Of a stretch of 64,000 nt of DNA, positions 1 through 10,881 are shown in pieces. Both the position numbers and the translations under genes were made by a program. Numbering within the stretch: the stretch's first letter is position 1; each line of letters opens with the position of its first letter. The stretch comes from Auanema rhodensis. Its lineage: Eukaryota > Nematoda > Chromadorea > Rhabditida > Rhabditidae. The stretch is taken from assembly GCA_964057225.1 (NCBI GenBank), contig OZ059896.1, positions 20,270,501 through 20,334,500 of the forward strand, read 5' to 3'. The notes beneath the pieces were generated by a model. It was given only the letters and a program-made list of their open reading frames with translations, searched no databases and was not told the DNA's origin.

Positions 1-121
1 CGCAAATCTGATAACACAGATCGACGCAGCTTAAAAATCCGCATCGAATGCACTATACTACATTGAGAAACGCTTAATACAAAAATTAGTTATGATCGTT
101 TGAAAAATGATGCATTAGTGT

Positions 122-149
122 ATGTTGAGTTTCCATGTACACTCAACAT
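122..149. repeat. 9-bp inverted repeat with 10-nt loop, once per monomer
   Basis: ATGTTGAGT (122-130) and ACTCAACAT (141-149) are perfect reverse complements around TTCCATGTAC. The element is present in every monomer I inspected in both arrays. I noticed one arm mutation, GTTCAGTTTCC near 27,152. The stretch around it, from TTTGAAAAATGATGC to CAACATTGCTTCC, is among the least variable in the monomer. This could reflect selection on a binding site or simply homogenisation. Confidence 0.88.
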
Positions 150-176
150 TGCTTCCAAAAACATTTTGACAAAAAT

Positions 177-188
177 TTTTTCGAAAAA
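177..188. repeat. TTTTTCGAAAAA palindrome in the A/T-tract block of each monomer
   Basis: A perfect 12-bp palindrome centred on TTCGAA, inside about 55 bases of alternating A and T tracts. Units carrying the TTCC variant lose it, for example near 11,412, 12,816, 13,869, 26,154 and 32,822. In B and C monomers the following CAAAAT becomes CGAAAT, which adds a second TTCGAA a few bases downstream. Repeated A-tracts suggest intrinsic curvature, though their spacing of about 9-14 bp is not strictly helical. Confidence 0.75.
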
Positions 189-299
189 TTTCAAAATAAT
201 TTAGCAAAAAGTAGATGTTTTTAGATTCCATTTTTCAAGGCAAAGACGATGGACAGTGGTATTCAACGAAAAAATTAATTCTTCAGGGTGAAAATCGAG

Positions 300-321
300 G
301 ATATAAGTGTGAACTTATATC
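300..321. repeat. 9-bp inverted repeat with 4-nt loop, once per monomer; strand-switch hotspot candidate
   Basis: GATATAAGT (300-308) and ACTTATATC (313-321) are perfect reverse complements around the loop GTGA. This is the tightest hairpin in the monomer. Variants include TGTAAACTT (loop base), CTTCTATC (right arm), GATGTAAG (left arm) and GATCTTATA (14,702). The array-inversion breakpoint at 43,813-43,814 lies within the left arm of this hairpin in the last direct monomer. Confidence 0.88.
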
Positions 322-338
322 AGTTGATATCTCGGTGC

Positions 339-389
339 ATTTTTAAGCTAGCGCAAATCTGATAACACAGATCGACGCAGCTTAAAAAT
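339..389. repeat. Boundary dyad: 11-bp inverted repeat across each monomer junction
   Basis: ATTTTTAAGCT (339-349) and AGCTTAAAAAT (379-389) are perfect reverse complements separated by 29 bases. Inside that spacer, ATCTG (357-361) and CAGAT (368-372) form a second, nested 5-bp pair. The element spans the end of one monomer and the start of the next, and recurs at nearly every junction in both orientations. A common variant changes base 368 from C to G (CACAGAT to CAGAGAT) and removes one pair of the inner stem. A few units break the outer arms: TTAACAATCC near 26,358 and 33,026, and CTAGATT near 62,604. A protein-binding or cruciform role is possible but unproven. Confidence 0.85.
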
Positions 390-1751
390 CCGCATCGAAT
401 GCACTATACTACATTGAGAAACGCTTAATACAAAAATTAGTTATGATCGTTTGAAAAATGATGCATTAGTGTATGTTGAGTTTCCATGTACACTCAACAT
501 TGCTTCCAAAAACATTTTGACAAAAATTTTTTCGAAAAATTTCAAAATAATTTAGCAAAAAGTAGATGTTTTTAGATTCCTTTATTCAAGGCAAAGACGA
601 TGGACAATGTTATTCAACGAAAAACTTAATTCTTCAGGGTGAAAATCAAGGATATAAGTGTGAACTTATATCAGTTGATATCTCGGTGCATTTTTAAGCT
701 AGCGCAAATCTGATAACACAGATCGACGCAGCTTAAAAATCCGCATCGAATGCACTATACTACATTGAGAAACGCTTAATACAAAAATTAGTTATGATCG
801 TTTGAAAAATGATGCATTAGTGTATGTTGAGTTTCCATGTACACTCAACATTGCTTCCAAAAACATTTTGACAAAAATTTTTTCGAAAAATTTCAAAATA
901 ATTTAGCAAAAAGTAGATGTTTTTAGATTCCTTTATTCAAGGCAAAGACGATGGACAATGTTATTCAACAAAAAAATTAATTCTTCAGGGTGAAAATCGA
1001 GGATATAAGTGTGAACTTATATCAGTTGATATCTCGGTGCATTTTTAAGCTAGCGCAAATCTGATAACACAGATCGACGCAGCTTAAAAATCCGCATCGA
1101 ATGCACTATACTACATTGAGAAACGCTTAATACAAAAATTAGTTATGATCGTTTGAAAAATGATGCATTAGTGTATGTTGAGTTTCCATGTACACTCAAC
1201 ATTGCTTCCAAAAACATTTTGACAAAAATTTTTTCGAAAAATTTCAAAATAATTTAGCAAAAAGTAGATGTTTTTAGATTCCTTTATTCAAGGCAAAGAC
1301 GATGGACAATGTTATTCAACGAAAAAATTAATTCTTCAGGGTGAAAATCGAGGATATAAGTGTGAACTTATATCAGTTGATATCTCGGTGCATTTTTAAG
1401 CTAGCGCAAATCTGATAACAGAGATCGACGCAGCTTAAAAATCCGCATCGAATGCACTATACTACATTGAGAAACGCTTAATACAAAAATTAGTTATGAT
1501 CGTTTGAAAAATGATGCATTAGTGTATGTTGAGTTTCCATGTACACTCAACATTGCTTCCAAAAACATTTTGACAAAAATTTTTTCGAAAAATTTCAAAA
1601 TAATTTAGCAAAAAGTAGATGTTTTTAGATTCCTTTATTCAAGGCAAAGACGATGGACAATGTTATTCAACGAAAAAATTAATTCTTCAGGGTGAAAATC
1701 GAGGATATAAGTGTAAACTTATATCAGTTGATATCTCGGTGCATTTTTAAG

Positions 1752-1949
1752 CTAGCGCAAATCTGATAACACAGATCGACGCAGCTTAAAAATCCGCATC
1801 GAATGCACTATACTACATTGAGAAACGCTTGATACAAAAATTAGTTGTGATCGTTTGAAAAATGATGCATTAGTGTATGTTGAGTTTCCATGTACACTCA
1901 ACATTGCTTCCAAAAACATTTTGACAAAAATTTTTTCGAAAAATTTCAA
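1752..1949 (-). other. Non-coding 65-codon frame created by a stop-loss variant; not a gene
   Basis: This antisense frame opens at TTG, not ATG. It is open only because the monomer at 1,756 reads GTTGTGATC instead of GTTATGATC, turning an antisense TAA into CAA. The identical frame recurs exactly two monomers (702 bp) on, at 2,454-2,651, in the sister copy of the same variant unit. It has no homology signal and lies wholly inside the satellite. I annotate it only so that it is not mistaken for a small protein. Confidence 0.9.
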
Positions 1950-2453
1950 AATAATTTAGCAAAAAGTAGATGTTTTTAGATTCCATTTTTCAAGGCAAAG
2001 ACGATGGACAATGTTATTCAACGAAAAAATTATTCCTTCAGGGTGAAAATCGAGGATATAAGTGTGAACTTATATCAGTTGATATCTCGGTGCATTTTTA
2101 AGCTAGCGCAAATCTGATAACAGAGATCGACGCAGCTTAAAAATCCGCATCGAATGCACTATACTACATTGAGAAACGCTTAATACAAAAATTAGTTATG
2201 ATCGTTTGAAAAATGATGCATTAGTGTATGTTGAGTTTCCATGTACACTCAACATTGCTTCCAAAAACATTTTGACAAAAATTTTTTCGAAAAATTTCAA
2301 ATAAATTTAGCAAAAAGTAGATGTTTTTAGATTCCTTTATTCAAGGCAAAGACGATGGACAATGTTATTCAACGAAAAAATTAATTCTTCAGGGTGAAAA
2401 TCGAGGATATAAGTGTAAACTTATATCAGTTGATATCTCGGTGCATTTTTAAG

Positions 2454-2651
2454 CTAGCGCAAATCTGATAACACAGATCGACGCAGCTTAAAAATCCGCA
2501 TCGAATGCACTATACTACATTGAGAAACGCTTGATACAAAAATTAGTTGTGATCGTTTGAAAAATGATGCATTAGTGTATGTTGAGTTTCCATGTACACT
2601 CAACATTGCTTCCAAAAACATTTTGACAAAAATTTTTTCGAAAAATTTCAA
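2454..2651 (-). other. Second copy of the stop-loss frame, 702 bp downstream; not a gene
   Basis: Sequence-identical to the frame at 1,752-1,949, in the monomer that starts at 2,458. Both host monomers share the markers CTTGATAC and GTTGTG. The two-monomer spacing shows that a 702-bp segment was duplicated. The frame has a TTG opening and no supporting coding signal. Confidence 0.9.
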
Positions 2652-3861
2652 AATAATTTAGCAAAAAGTAGATGTTTTTAGATTCCATTTTTCAAGGCAA
2701 AGACGATGGACAATGTTATTCAACGAAAAAATTAATTCTTCAGGGTGAAAATCGAGGATATAAGTGTGAACTTATATCAGTTGATATCTCGGTGCATTTT
2801 TAAGCTAGCGCAAATCTGATAACACAGATCGACGCAGCTTAAAAATCCGCATCGAATGCACTATACTACATTGAGAAACGCTTAATACAAAAATTAGTTA
2901 TGATCGTTTGAAAAATGATGCATTAGTGTATGTTGAGTTTCCATGTACACTCAACATTGCTTCCAAAAACATTTTGACAAAAATTTTTTCGAAAAATTTC
3001 AAAATAATTTAGCAAAAAGTAGATGTTTTTAGATTCCATTTTTCAAGGCAAAGACGATGGACAGTGGTATTCAACGAAAAAATTAATTCTTCAGGGTGAA
3101 AATCGAGGATATAAGTGTGAACTTATATCAGTTGATATCTCGGTGCATTTTTAAGCTAGCGCAAATCTGATAACACAGATCGACGCAGCTTAAAAATCCG
3201 CATCGAATGCACTATACTACATTGAGAAACGCTTAATACAAAAATTAGTTATGATCGTTTGAAAAATGATGCATTAGTGTATGTTGAGTTTCCATGTACA
3301 CTCAACATTGCTTCCAAAAACATTTTGACAAAAATTTTTTCGAAAAATTTCAAAATAATTTAGCAAAAAGTAGATGTTTTTAGATTCCTTTATTCAAGGC
3401 AAAGACGATGGACAATGTTATTCAACGAAAAAATTAATTCTTCAGGGTGAAAATCAAGGATATAAGTGTGAACTTATATCAGTTGATATCTCGGTGCATT
3501 TTTAAGCTAGCGCAAATCTGATAACACAGATCGACGCAGCTTAAAAATCCGCATCGAATGCACTATACTACATTGAGAAACGCTTAATACAAAAATTAGT
3601 TATGATCGTTTGAAAAATGATGCATTAGTGTATGTTGAGTTTCCATGTACACTCAACATTGCTTCCAAAAACATTTTGACAAAAATTTTTTCGAAAAATT
3701 TCAAAATAATTTAGCAAAAAGTAGATGTTTTTAGATTCCTTTATTCAAGGCAAAGACGATGGACAATGTTATTCAACAAAAAAATTAATTCTTCAGGGTG
3801 AAAATCGAGGATATAAGTGTGAACTTATATCAGTTGATATCTCGGTGCATTTTTAAGCTAG

Positions 3862-5616
3862 CGCAAATCTGATAACACAGATCGACGCAGCTTAAAAATC
3901 CGCATCGAATGCACTATACTACATTGAGAAACGCTTAATACAAAAATTAGTTATGATCGTTTGAAAAATGATGCATTAGTGTATGTTGAGTTTCCATGTA
4001 CACTCAACATTGCTTCCAAAAACATTTTGACAAAAATTTTTTCGAAAAATTTCAAAATAATTTAGCAAAAAGTAGATGTTTTTAGATTCCATTTTTCAAG
4101 GCAAAGACGATGGACAGTGTTATTCAACGAAAAAATTAATTCTTCAGGGTGAAAATCGAGGATATAAGTGTGAACTTATATCAGTTGATATCTCGGTGCA
4201 TTTTTAAGCTAGCGCAAATCTGATAACACAGATCGACGCAGCTTAAAAATCCGCATTGAATGCACTATACTACATTGAGAAACGCTTAATACAAAAATTA
4301 GTTGTGATCGTTTGAAAAATGATGCATTAGTGTATGTTGAGTTTCCATGTACACTCAACATTGCTTCCAAAAACATTTTGACAAAAATTTTTTCGAAAAA
4401 TTTCGAAATAATTTAGCAAAAAGTAGATGTTTTTAAATTCCTTTATTCAAGGCAAAGACGATGGACAATGTTATTCAACGAAAAAATTAATTCTTTAGGG
4501 TGAAAATCGAGGATATAAGTGTGAACTTATATCAGTTGATATCTTGTTGCATTTTTAAGCTAGCGCAAATCTGATAACACAGATCGACGCAGCTTAAAAA
4601 TCCGCATCGAATGCACTATACTACATTGAAAAACGCTTAATACAAAAATTAGTTATGATCGTTTGAAAAATGATGCATTAGTGTATGTTGAGTTTCCATG
4701 TACACTCAACATTGCTTCCAAAAACATTTTGACAAAAATTTTTTCGAAAAATTTCAAAATAATTTAGCAAAAAGTAGATGTTTTTAGATTCCATTTTTCA
4801 AGGCAAAGACGATGGACAGTGTTATTCAACGAAAAAATTAATTCTTCAGGGTGAAAATCGAGGATATAAGTGTGAACTTATATCAGTTGATATCTCGGTG
4901 CATTTTTAAGCTAGCGCAAATCTGATAACACAGATCGACGCAGCTTAAAAATCCGCATTGAATGCACTATACTACATTGAGAAACGCTTAATACAAAAAT
5001 TAGTTATGATCGTTTGAAAAATGATGCATTAGTGTATGTTGAGTTTCCATGTACACTCAACATTGCTTCCAAAAACATTTTGACAAAAATTTTTTCGAAA
5101 AATTTCGAAATAATTTAGCAAAAAGTAGATGTTTTTAGATTCCTTTATTCAAGGCAAAGACGATGGACAATGTTATTCAACGAAAAAATTAATTCTTTAG
5201 GGTGAAAATCGAGGATATAAGTGTGAACTTATATCAGTTGATATCTTGGTGCATTTTTAAGCTAGCGCAAATCTGATAACACAGATCGACGCAGCTTAAA
5301 AATCCGCATCGAATGCACTATACTACATTGAGAAACGCTTAATACAAAAATTAGTTATGATCGTTTGAAAAATGATGCATTAGTGTATGTTGAGTTTCCA
5401 TGTACACTCAACATTGCTTCCAAAAACATTTTGACAAAAATTTTTTCGAAAAATTTCGAAATAATTTAGCAAAAAGTAGATGTTTTTAAATTCCTTTATT
5501 CAAGGCAAAGACGATGGACAATGTTATTCAACGAAAAAATTAATTCTTTAGGGTGAAAATCGAGGATATAAGTGTGAACTTATATCAGTTGATATCTTGG
5601 TGCATTTTTAAGCTAG
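3862..5616 (+). repeat. Five-monomer block with GTTGTG/CTTGTT marker unit, first occurrence
   Basis: Order: an A-like unit with GAG (3,862); a unit with ATTG, GTTGTG and the rare CTTGTTGC (4,213); then A (4,564), B (4,915) and C (5,266). The same five-unit order occurs at 32,994-34,748 and 35,450-37,204. At 26,326 the first four members recur. In the later copies the A member also carries GGATGTAAG, which the copy here lacks. So the block spread before, and again after, that change. Confidence 0.8.
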
Positions 5617-8600
5617 CGCAAATCTGATAACACAGATCGACGCAGCTTAAAAATCCGCATCGAATGCACTATACTACATTGAAAAACGCTTAATACAAAA
5701 ATTAGTTATGATCGTTTGAAAAATGATGCATTAGTGTATGTTGAGTTTCCATGTACACTCAACATTGCTTCCAAAAACATTTTGACAAAAATTTTTTCGA
5801 AAAATTTCAAAATAATTTAGCAAAAAGTAGATGTTTTTAGATTCCATTTTTCAAGGCAAAGACGATGGACAGTGTTATTCAACGAAAAAATTAATTCTTC
5901 AGGGTGAAAATCGAGGATATAAGTGTGAACTTATATCAGTTGATATCTCGGTGCATTTTTAAGCTAGCGCAAATCTGATAACACAGATCGACGCAGCTTA
6001 AAAATCCGCATTGAATGCACTATACTACATTGAGAAACGCTTAATACAAAAATTAGTTATGATCGTTTGAAAAATGATGCATTAGTGTATGTTGAGTTTC
6101 CATGTACACTCAACATTGCTTCCAAAAACATTTTGACAAAAATTTTTTCGAAAAATTTCGAAATAATTTAGCAAAAAGTAGATGTTTTTAGATTCCTTTA
6201 TTCAAGGCAAAGACGATGGACAATGTTATTCAACGAAAAAATTAATTCTTTAGGGTGAAAATCGAGGATATAAGTGTGAACTTATATCAGTTGATATCTT
6301 GGTGCATTTTTAAGCTAGCGCAAATCTGATAACACAGATCGACGCAGCTTAAAAATCCGCATCGAATGCACTATACTACATTGAGAAACGCTTAATACAA
6401 AAATTAGTTATGATCGTTTGAAAAATGATGCATTAGTGTATGTTGAGTTTCCATGTACACTCAACATTGCTTCCAAAAACATTTTGACAAAAATTTTTTC
6501 GAAAAATTTCGAAATAATTTAGCAAAAAGTAGATGTTTTTAAATTCCTTTATTCAAGGCAAAGACGATGGACAATGTTATTCAACGAAAAAATTAATTCT
6601 TTAGGGTGAAAATCGAGGATATAAGTGTGAACTTATATCAGTTGATATCTTGGTGCATTTTTAAGCTAGCGCAAATCTGATAACACAGATCGACGCAGCT
6701 TAAAAATCCGCATCGAATGCACTATACTACATTGAAAAACGCTTAATACAAAAATTAGTTATGATCGTTTGAAAAATGATGCATTAGTGTATGTTGAGTT
6801 TCCATGTACACTCAACATTGCTTCCAAAAACATTTTGACAAAAATTTTTTCGAAAAATTTCAAAATAATTTAGCAAAAAGTAGATGTTTTTAGATTCCAT
6901 TTTTCAAGGCAAAGACGATGGACAGTGTTATTCAACGAAAAAATTAATTCTTCAGGGTGAAAATCGAGGATATAAGTGTGAACTTATATCAGTTGATATC
7001 TCGGTGCATTTTTAAGCTAGCGCAAATCTGATAACACAGATCGACGCAGCTTAAAAATCCGCATTGAATGCACTATACTACATTGAGAAACGCTTAATAC
7101 AAAAATTAGTTATGATCGTTTGAAAAATGATGCATTAGTGTATGTTGAGTTTCCATGTACACTCAACATTGCTTCCAAAAACATTTTGACAAAAATTTTT
7201 TCGAAAAATTTCGAAATAATTTAGCAAAAAGTAGATGTTTTTAGATTCCTTTATTCAAGGCAAAGACGATGGACAATGTTATTCAACGAAAAAATTAATT
7301 CTTTAGGGTGAAAATCGAGGATATAAGTGTGAACTTATATCAGTTGATATCTTGGTGCATTTTTAAGCTAGCGCAAATCTGATAACACAGATCGACGCAG
7401 CTTAAAAATCCGCATCGAATGCACTATACTACATTGAGAAACGCTTAATACAAAAATTAGTTATGATCGTTTGAAAAATGATGCATTAGTGTATGTTGAG
7501 TTTCCATGTACACTCAACATTGCTTCCAAAAACATTTTGACAAAAATTTTTTCGAAAAATTTCGAAATAATTTAGCAAAAAGTAGATGTTTTTAAATTCC
7601 TTTATTCAAGGCAAAGACGATGGACAATGTTATTCAACGAAAAAATTAATTCTTTAGGGTGAAAATCGAGGATATAAGTGTGAACTTATATCAGTTGATA
7701 TCTTGGTGCATTTTTAAGCTAGCGCAAATCTGATAACACAGATCGACGCAGCTTAAAAATCCGCATCGAATGCACTATACTACATTGAAAAACGCTTAAT
7801 ACAAAAATTAGTTATGATCGTTTGAAAAATGATGCATTAGTGTATGTTGAGTTTCCATGTACACTCAACATTGCTTCCAAAAACATTTTGACAAAAATTT
7901 TTTCGAAAAATTTCAAAATAATTTAGCAAAAAGTAGATGTTTTTAGATTCCATTTTTCAAGGCAAAGACGATGGACAGTGTTATTCAACGAAAAAATTAA
8001 TTCTTCAGGGTGAAAATCGAGGATATAAGTGTGAACTTATATCAGTTGATATCTCGGTGCATTTTTAAGCTAGCGCAAATCTGATAACACAGATCGACGC
8101 AGCTTAAAAATCCGCATTGAATGCACTATACTACATTGAGAAACGCTTAATACAAAAATTAGTTATGATCGTTTGAAAAATGATGCATTAGTGTATGTTG
8201 AGTTTCCATGTACACTCAACATTGCTTCCAAAAACATTTTGACAAAAATTTTTTCGAAAAATTTCGAAATAATTTAGCAAAAAGTAGATGTTTTTAGATT
8301 CCTTTATTCAAGGCAAAGACGATGGACAATGTTATTCAACGAAAAAATTAATTCTTTAGGGTGAAAATCGAGGATATAAGTGTGAACTTATATCAGTTGA
8401 TATCTTGGTGCATTTTTAAGCTAGCGCAAATCTGATAACACAGATCGACGCAGCTTAAAAATCCGCATCGAATGCACTATACTACATTGAAAAACGCTTA
8501 ATACAAAAATTAGTTATGATCGTTTGAAAAATGATGCATTAGTGTATGTTGAGTTTCCATGTACACTCAACATTGCTTCCAAAAACATTTTGACAAAAAT

Positions 8601-10881
8601 TTTTTCGAAAAATTTCAAAATAATTTAGCAAAAAGTAGATGTTTTTAGATTCCTTTTTTCAAGGCAAAGACGATGGACAATGTTATTCAACGAAAAAATT
8701 ATTCCTTCAGGGTGAAAATCGAGGATATAAGTGTGAACTTATATCAGTTGATATCTCGGTGCATTTTTAAGCTAGCGCAAATCTGATAACACAGATCGAC
8801 GCAGCTTAAAAATCCGCATTGAATGCACTATACTACATTGAGAAACGCTTAATACAAAAATTAGTTATGATCGTTTGAAAAATGATGCATTAGTGTATGT
8901 TGAGTTTCCATGTACACTCAACATTGCTTCCAAAAACATTTTGACAAAAATTTTTTCGAAAAATTTCGAAATAATTTAGCAAAAAGTAGATGTTTTTAGA
9001 TTCCTTTATTCAAGGCAAAGACGATGGACAATGTTATTCAACGAAAAAATTAATTCTTTAGGGTGAAAATCGAGGATATAAGTGTGAACTTATATCAGTT
9101 GATATCTTGGTGCATTTTTAAGCTAGCGCAAATCTGATAACACAGATCGACGCAGCTTAAAAATCCGCATCGAATGCATTATACTACATTGAGAAACGCT
9201 TAATACAAAAATTAGTTATGATCGTTTGAAAAATGATGCATTAGTGTATGTTGAGTTTCCATGTACACTCAACATTGCTTCCAAAAACATTTTGACAAAA
9301 ATTTTTTCGAAAAATTTCGAAATAATTTAGCAAAAAGTAGATGTTTTTAAATTCCTTTATTCAAGGCAAAGACGATGGACAATGTTATTCAACGAAAAAA
9401 TTAATTCTTTAGGGTGAAAATCGAGGATATAAGTGTGAACTTATATCAGTTGATATCTTGGTGCATTTTTAAGCTAGCGCAAATCTGATAACACAGATCG
9501 ACGCAGCTTAAAAATCCGCATCGAATGCACTATACTACATTGAGAAACGCTTAATACAAAAATTAGTTATGATCGTTTGAAAAATGATGCATTAGTGTAT
9601 GTTGAGTTTCCATGTACACTCAACATTGCTTCCAAAAACATTTTGACAAAAATTTTTTCGAAAAATTTCGAAATAATTTAGCAAAAAGTAGATGTTTTTA
9701 AATTCCTTTATTCAAGGCAAAGACGATGGACAATGTTATTCAACGAAAAAATTAATTCTTCAGGGTGAAAATCGAGGATATAAGTGTGAACTTATATCAG
9801 TTGATATCTCGGTGCATTTTTAAGCTAGCGCAAATCTGATAACACAGATCGACGCAGCTTAAAAATCCGCATTGAATGCACTATACTACATTGAGAAACG
9901 CTTAATACAAAAATTAGTTATGATCGTTTGAAAAATGATGCATTAGTGTATGTTGAGTTTCCATGTACACTCAACATTGCTTCCAAAAACATTTTGACAA
10001 AAATTTTTTCGAAAAATTTCGAAATAATTTAGCAAAAAGTAGATGTTTTTAGATTCCTTTATTCAAGGCAAAGACGATGGACAATGTTATTCAACGAAAA
10101 AATTAATTCTTTAGGGTGAAAATCGAGGATATAAGTGTGAACTTATATCAGTTGATATCTTGGTGCATTTTTAAGCTAGCGCAAATCTGATAACACAGAT
10201 CGACGCAGCTTAAAAATCCGCATCGAATGCATTATACTACATTGAGAAACGCTTAATACAAAAATTAGTTATGATCGTTTGAAAAATGATGCATTAGTGT
10301 ATGTTGAGTTTCCATGTACACTCAACATTGCTTCCAAAAACATTTTGACAAAAATTTTTTCGAAAAATTTCGAAATAATTTAGCAAAAAGTAGATGTTTT
10401 TAAATTCCTTTATTCAAGGCAAAGACGATGGACAATGTTATTCAACGAAAAAATTAATTCTTTAGGGTGAAAATCGAGGATATAAGTGTGAACTTATATC
10501 AGTTGATATCTTGGTGCATTTTTAAGCTAGCGCAAATCTGATAACACAGATCGACGCAGCTTAAAAATCCGCATCGAATGCACTATACTACATTGAAAAA
10601 CGCTTAATACAAAAATTAGTTATGATCGTTTGAAAAATGATGCATTAGTGTATGTTGAGTTTCCATGTACACTCAACATTGCTTCCAAAAACATTTTGAC
10701 AAAAATTTTTTCGAAAAATTTCAAAATAATTTAGCAAAAAGTAGATGTTTTTAGATTCCATTTTTCAAGGCAAAGACGATGGACAGTGTTATTCAACGAA
10801 AAAATTAATTCTTCAGGGTGAAAATCGAGGATATAAGTGTGAACTTATATCAGTTGATATCTCGGTGCATTTTTAAGCTAG
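4564..10881 (+). repeat. Higher-order repeat, A-B-C trimer (1,053 bp)
   Basis: Units cycle as A (GAA, CAAAAT, CATTTTT, ACAGTG, CTTCAG, CTCGG), B (ATTG, CGAAAT, AGATTCC, CTTTATT, CTTTAG, CTTGG) and C (ATCG, CGAAAT, AAATTCC, CTTTAG). The first three turns, A at 4,564, 5,617 and 6,670, look nearly identical; a fourth starts at 7,723. From 8,425 the register slips: a D unit (CCTTTTTTC, ATTATTCC) follows B directly. Two C-like units (9,127 and 10,180) share the change CACTATAC to CATTATAC, showing that a trimer was copied there too. Confidence 0.88.

Larger units (their letters stand above)
1..351 (+). repeat. Reference monomer of the 351-bp satellite
   Basis: First full unit, used here as reference. 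In order it contains: the right half of a boundary-spanning dyad (1-38), an AT-rich stretch, a 9-bp dyad (122-149), an A/T-tract block (157-210) with the 12-bp palindrome TTTTTCGAAAAA (177-188), the main variable stretch (about 218-290), and a second 9-bp dyad (300-321). It ends in TTTTTAAGCTAG. It holds 12 CpG dinucleotides, about nine being expected for this base composition, so CpG is not depleted. The length is an exact multiple of three, but stop codons close every frame. I see no clear internal duplication that would mark it as an old dimer of a 175-bp unit. Confidence 0.9.
1..4212 (+). repeat. Left segment: 8-mer (2,808 bp) repeat spacing with an internal dimer duplication
   Basis: Monomers 1-3 recur as monomers 9-11. 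The rare ACAGTGGTATT marker is at 253 and 3,061, AATCAAGG is in units 2 and 10, and CAACAAAAAA is in units 3 and 11. The offset is 2,808 bp, eight units. Between them, monomers 5-6 and 7-8 form two copies of a dimer (702 bp): CAGAGATCG plus TGTAAACTT, followed by CTTGATAC plus GTTGTG. Most units here lack the CTTTAG and CTTGG markers that dominate from 4.2 kb on. Confidence 0.85.

Noticed and set aside
261-271. CENP-B-box-like motif (antisense TTTCGTTGAAT) in each monomer
   Set aside because: The first eight positions fit the mammalian CENP-B box pattern, but the essential CGGG part is absent, with about 10 of 17 positions matching overall. An eight-base match in an AT-rich repeat is weak evidence.
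1-351. Monomer as an ancient dimer of about 175 bp
   Set aside because: I compared the two halves by eye and saw no shared blocks beyond A/T tracts.
1752-2651. Two identical 65-residue antisense frames as a small gene pair
   Set aside because: They begin at TTG, lie entirely in satellite sequence, exist only through loss of one stop codon in a variant monomer, and their 702-bp spacing is two monomers.
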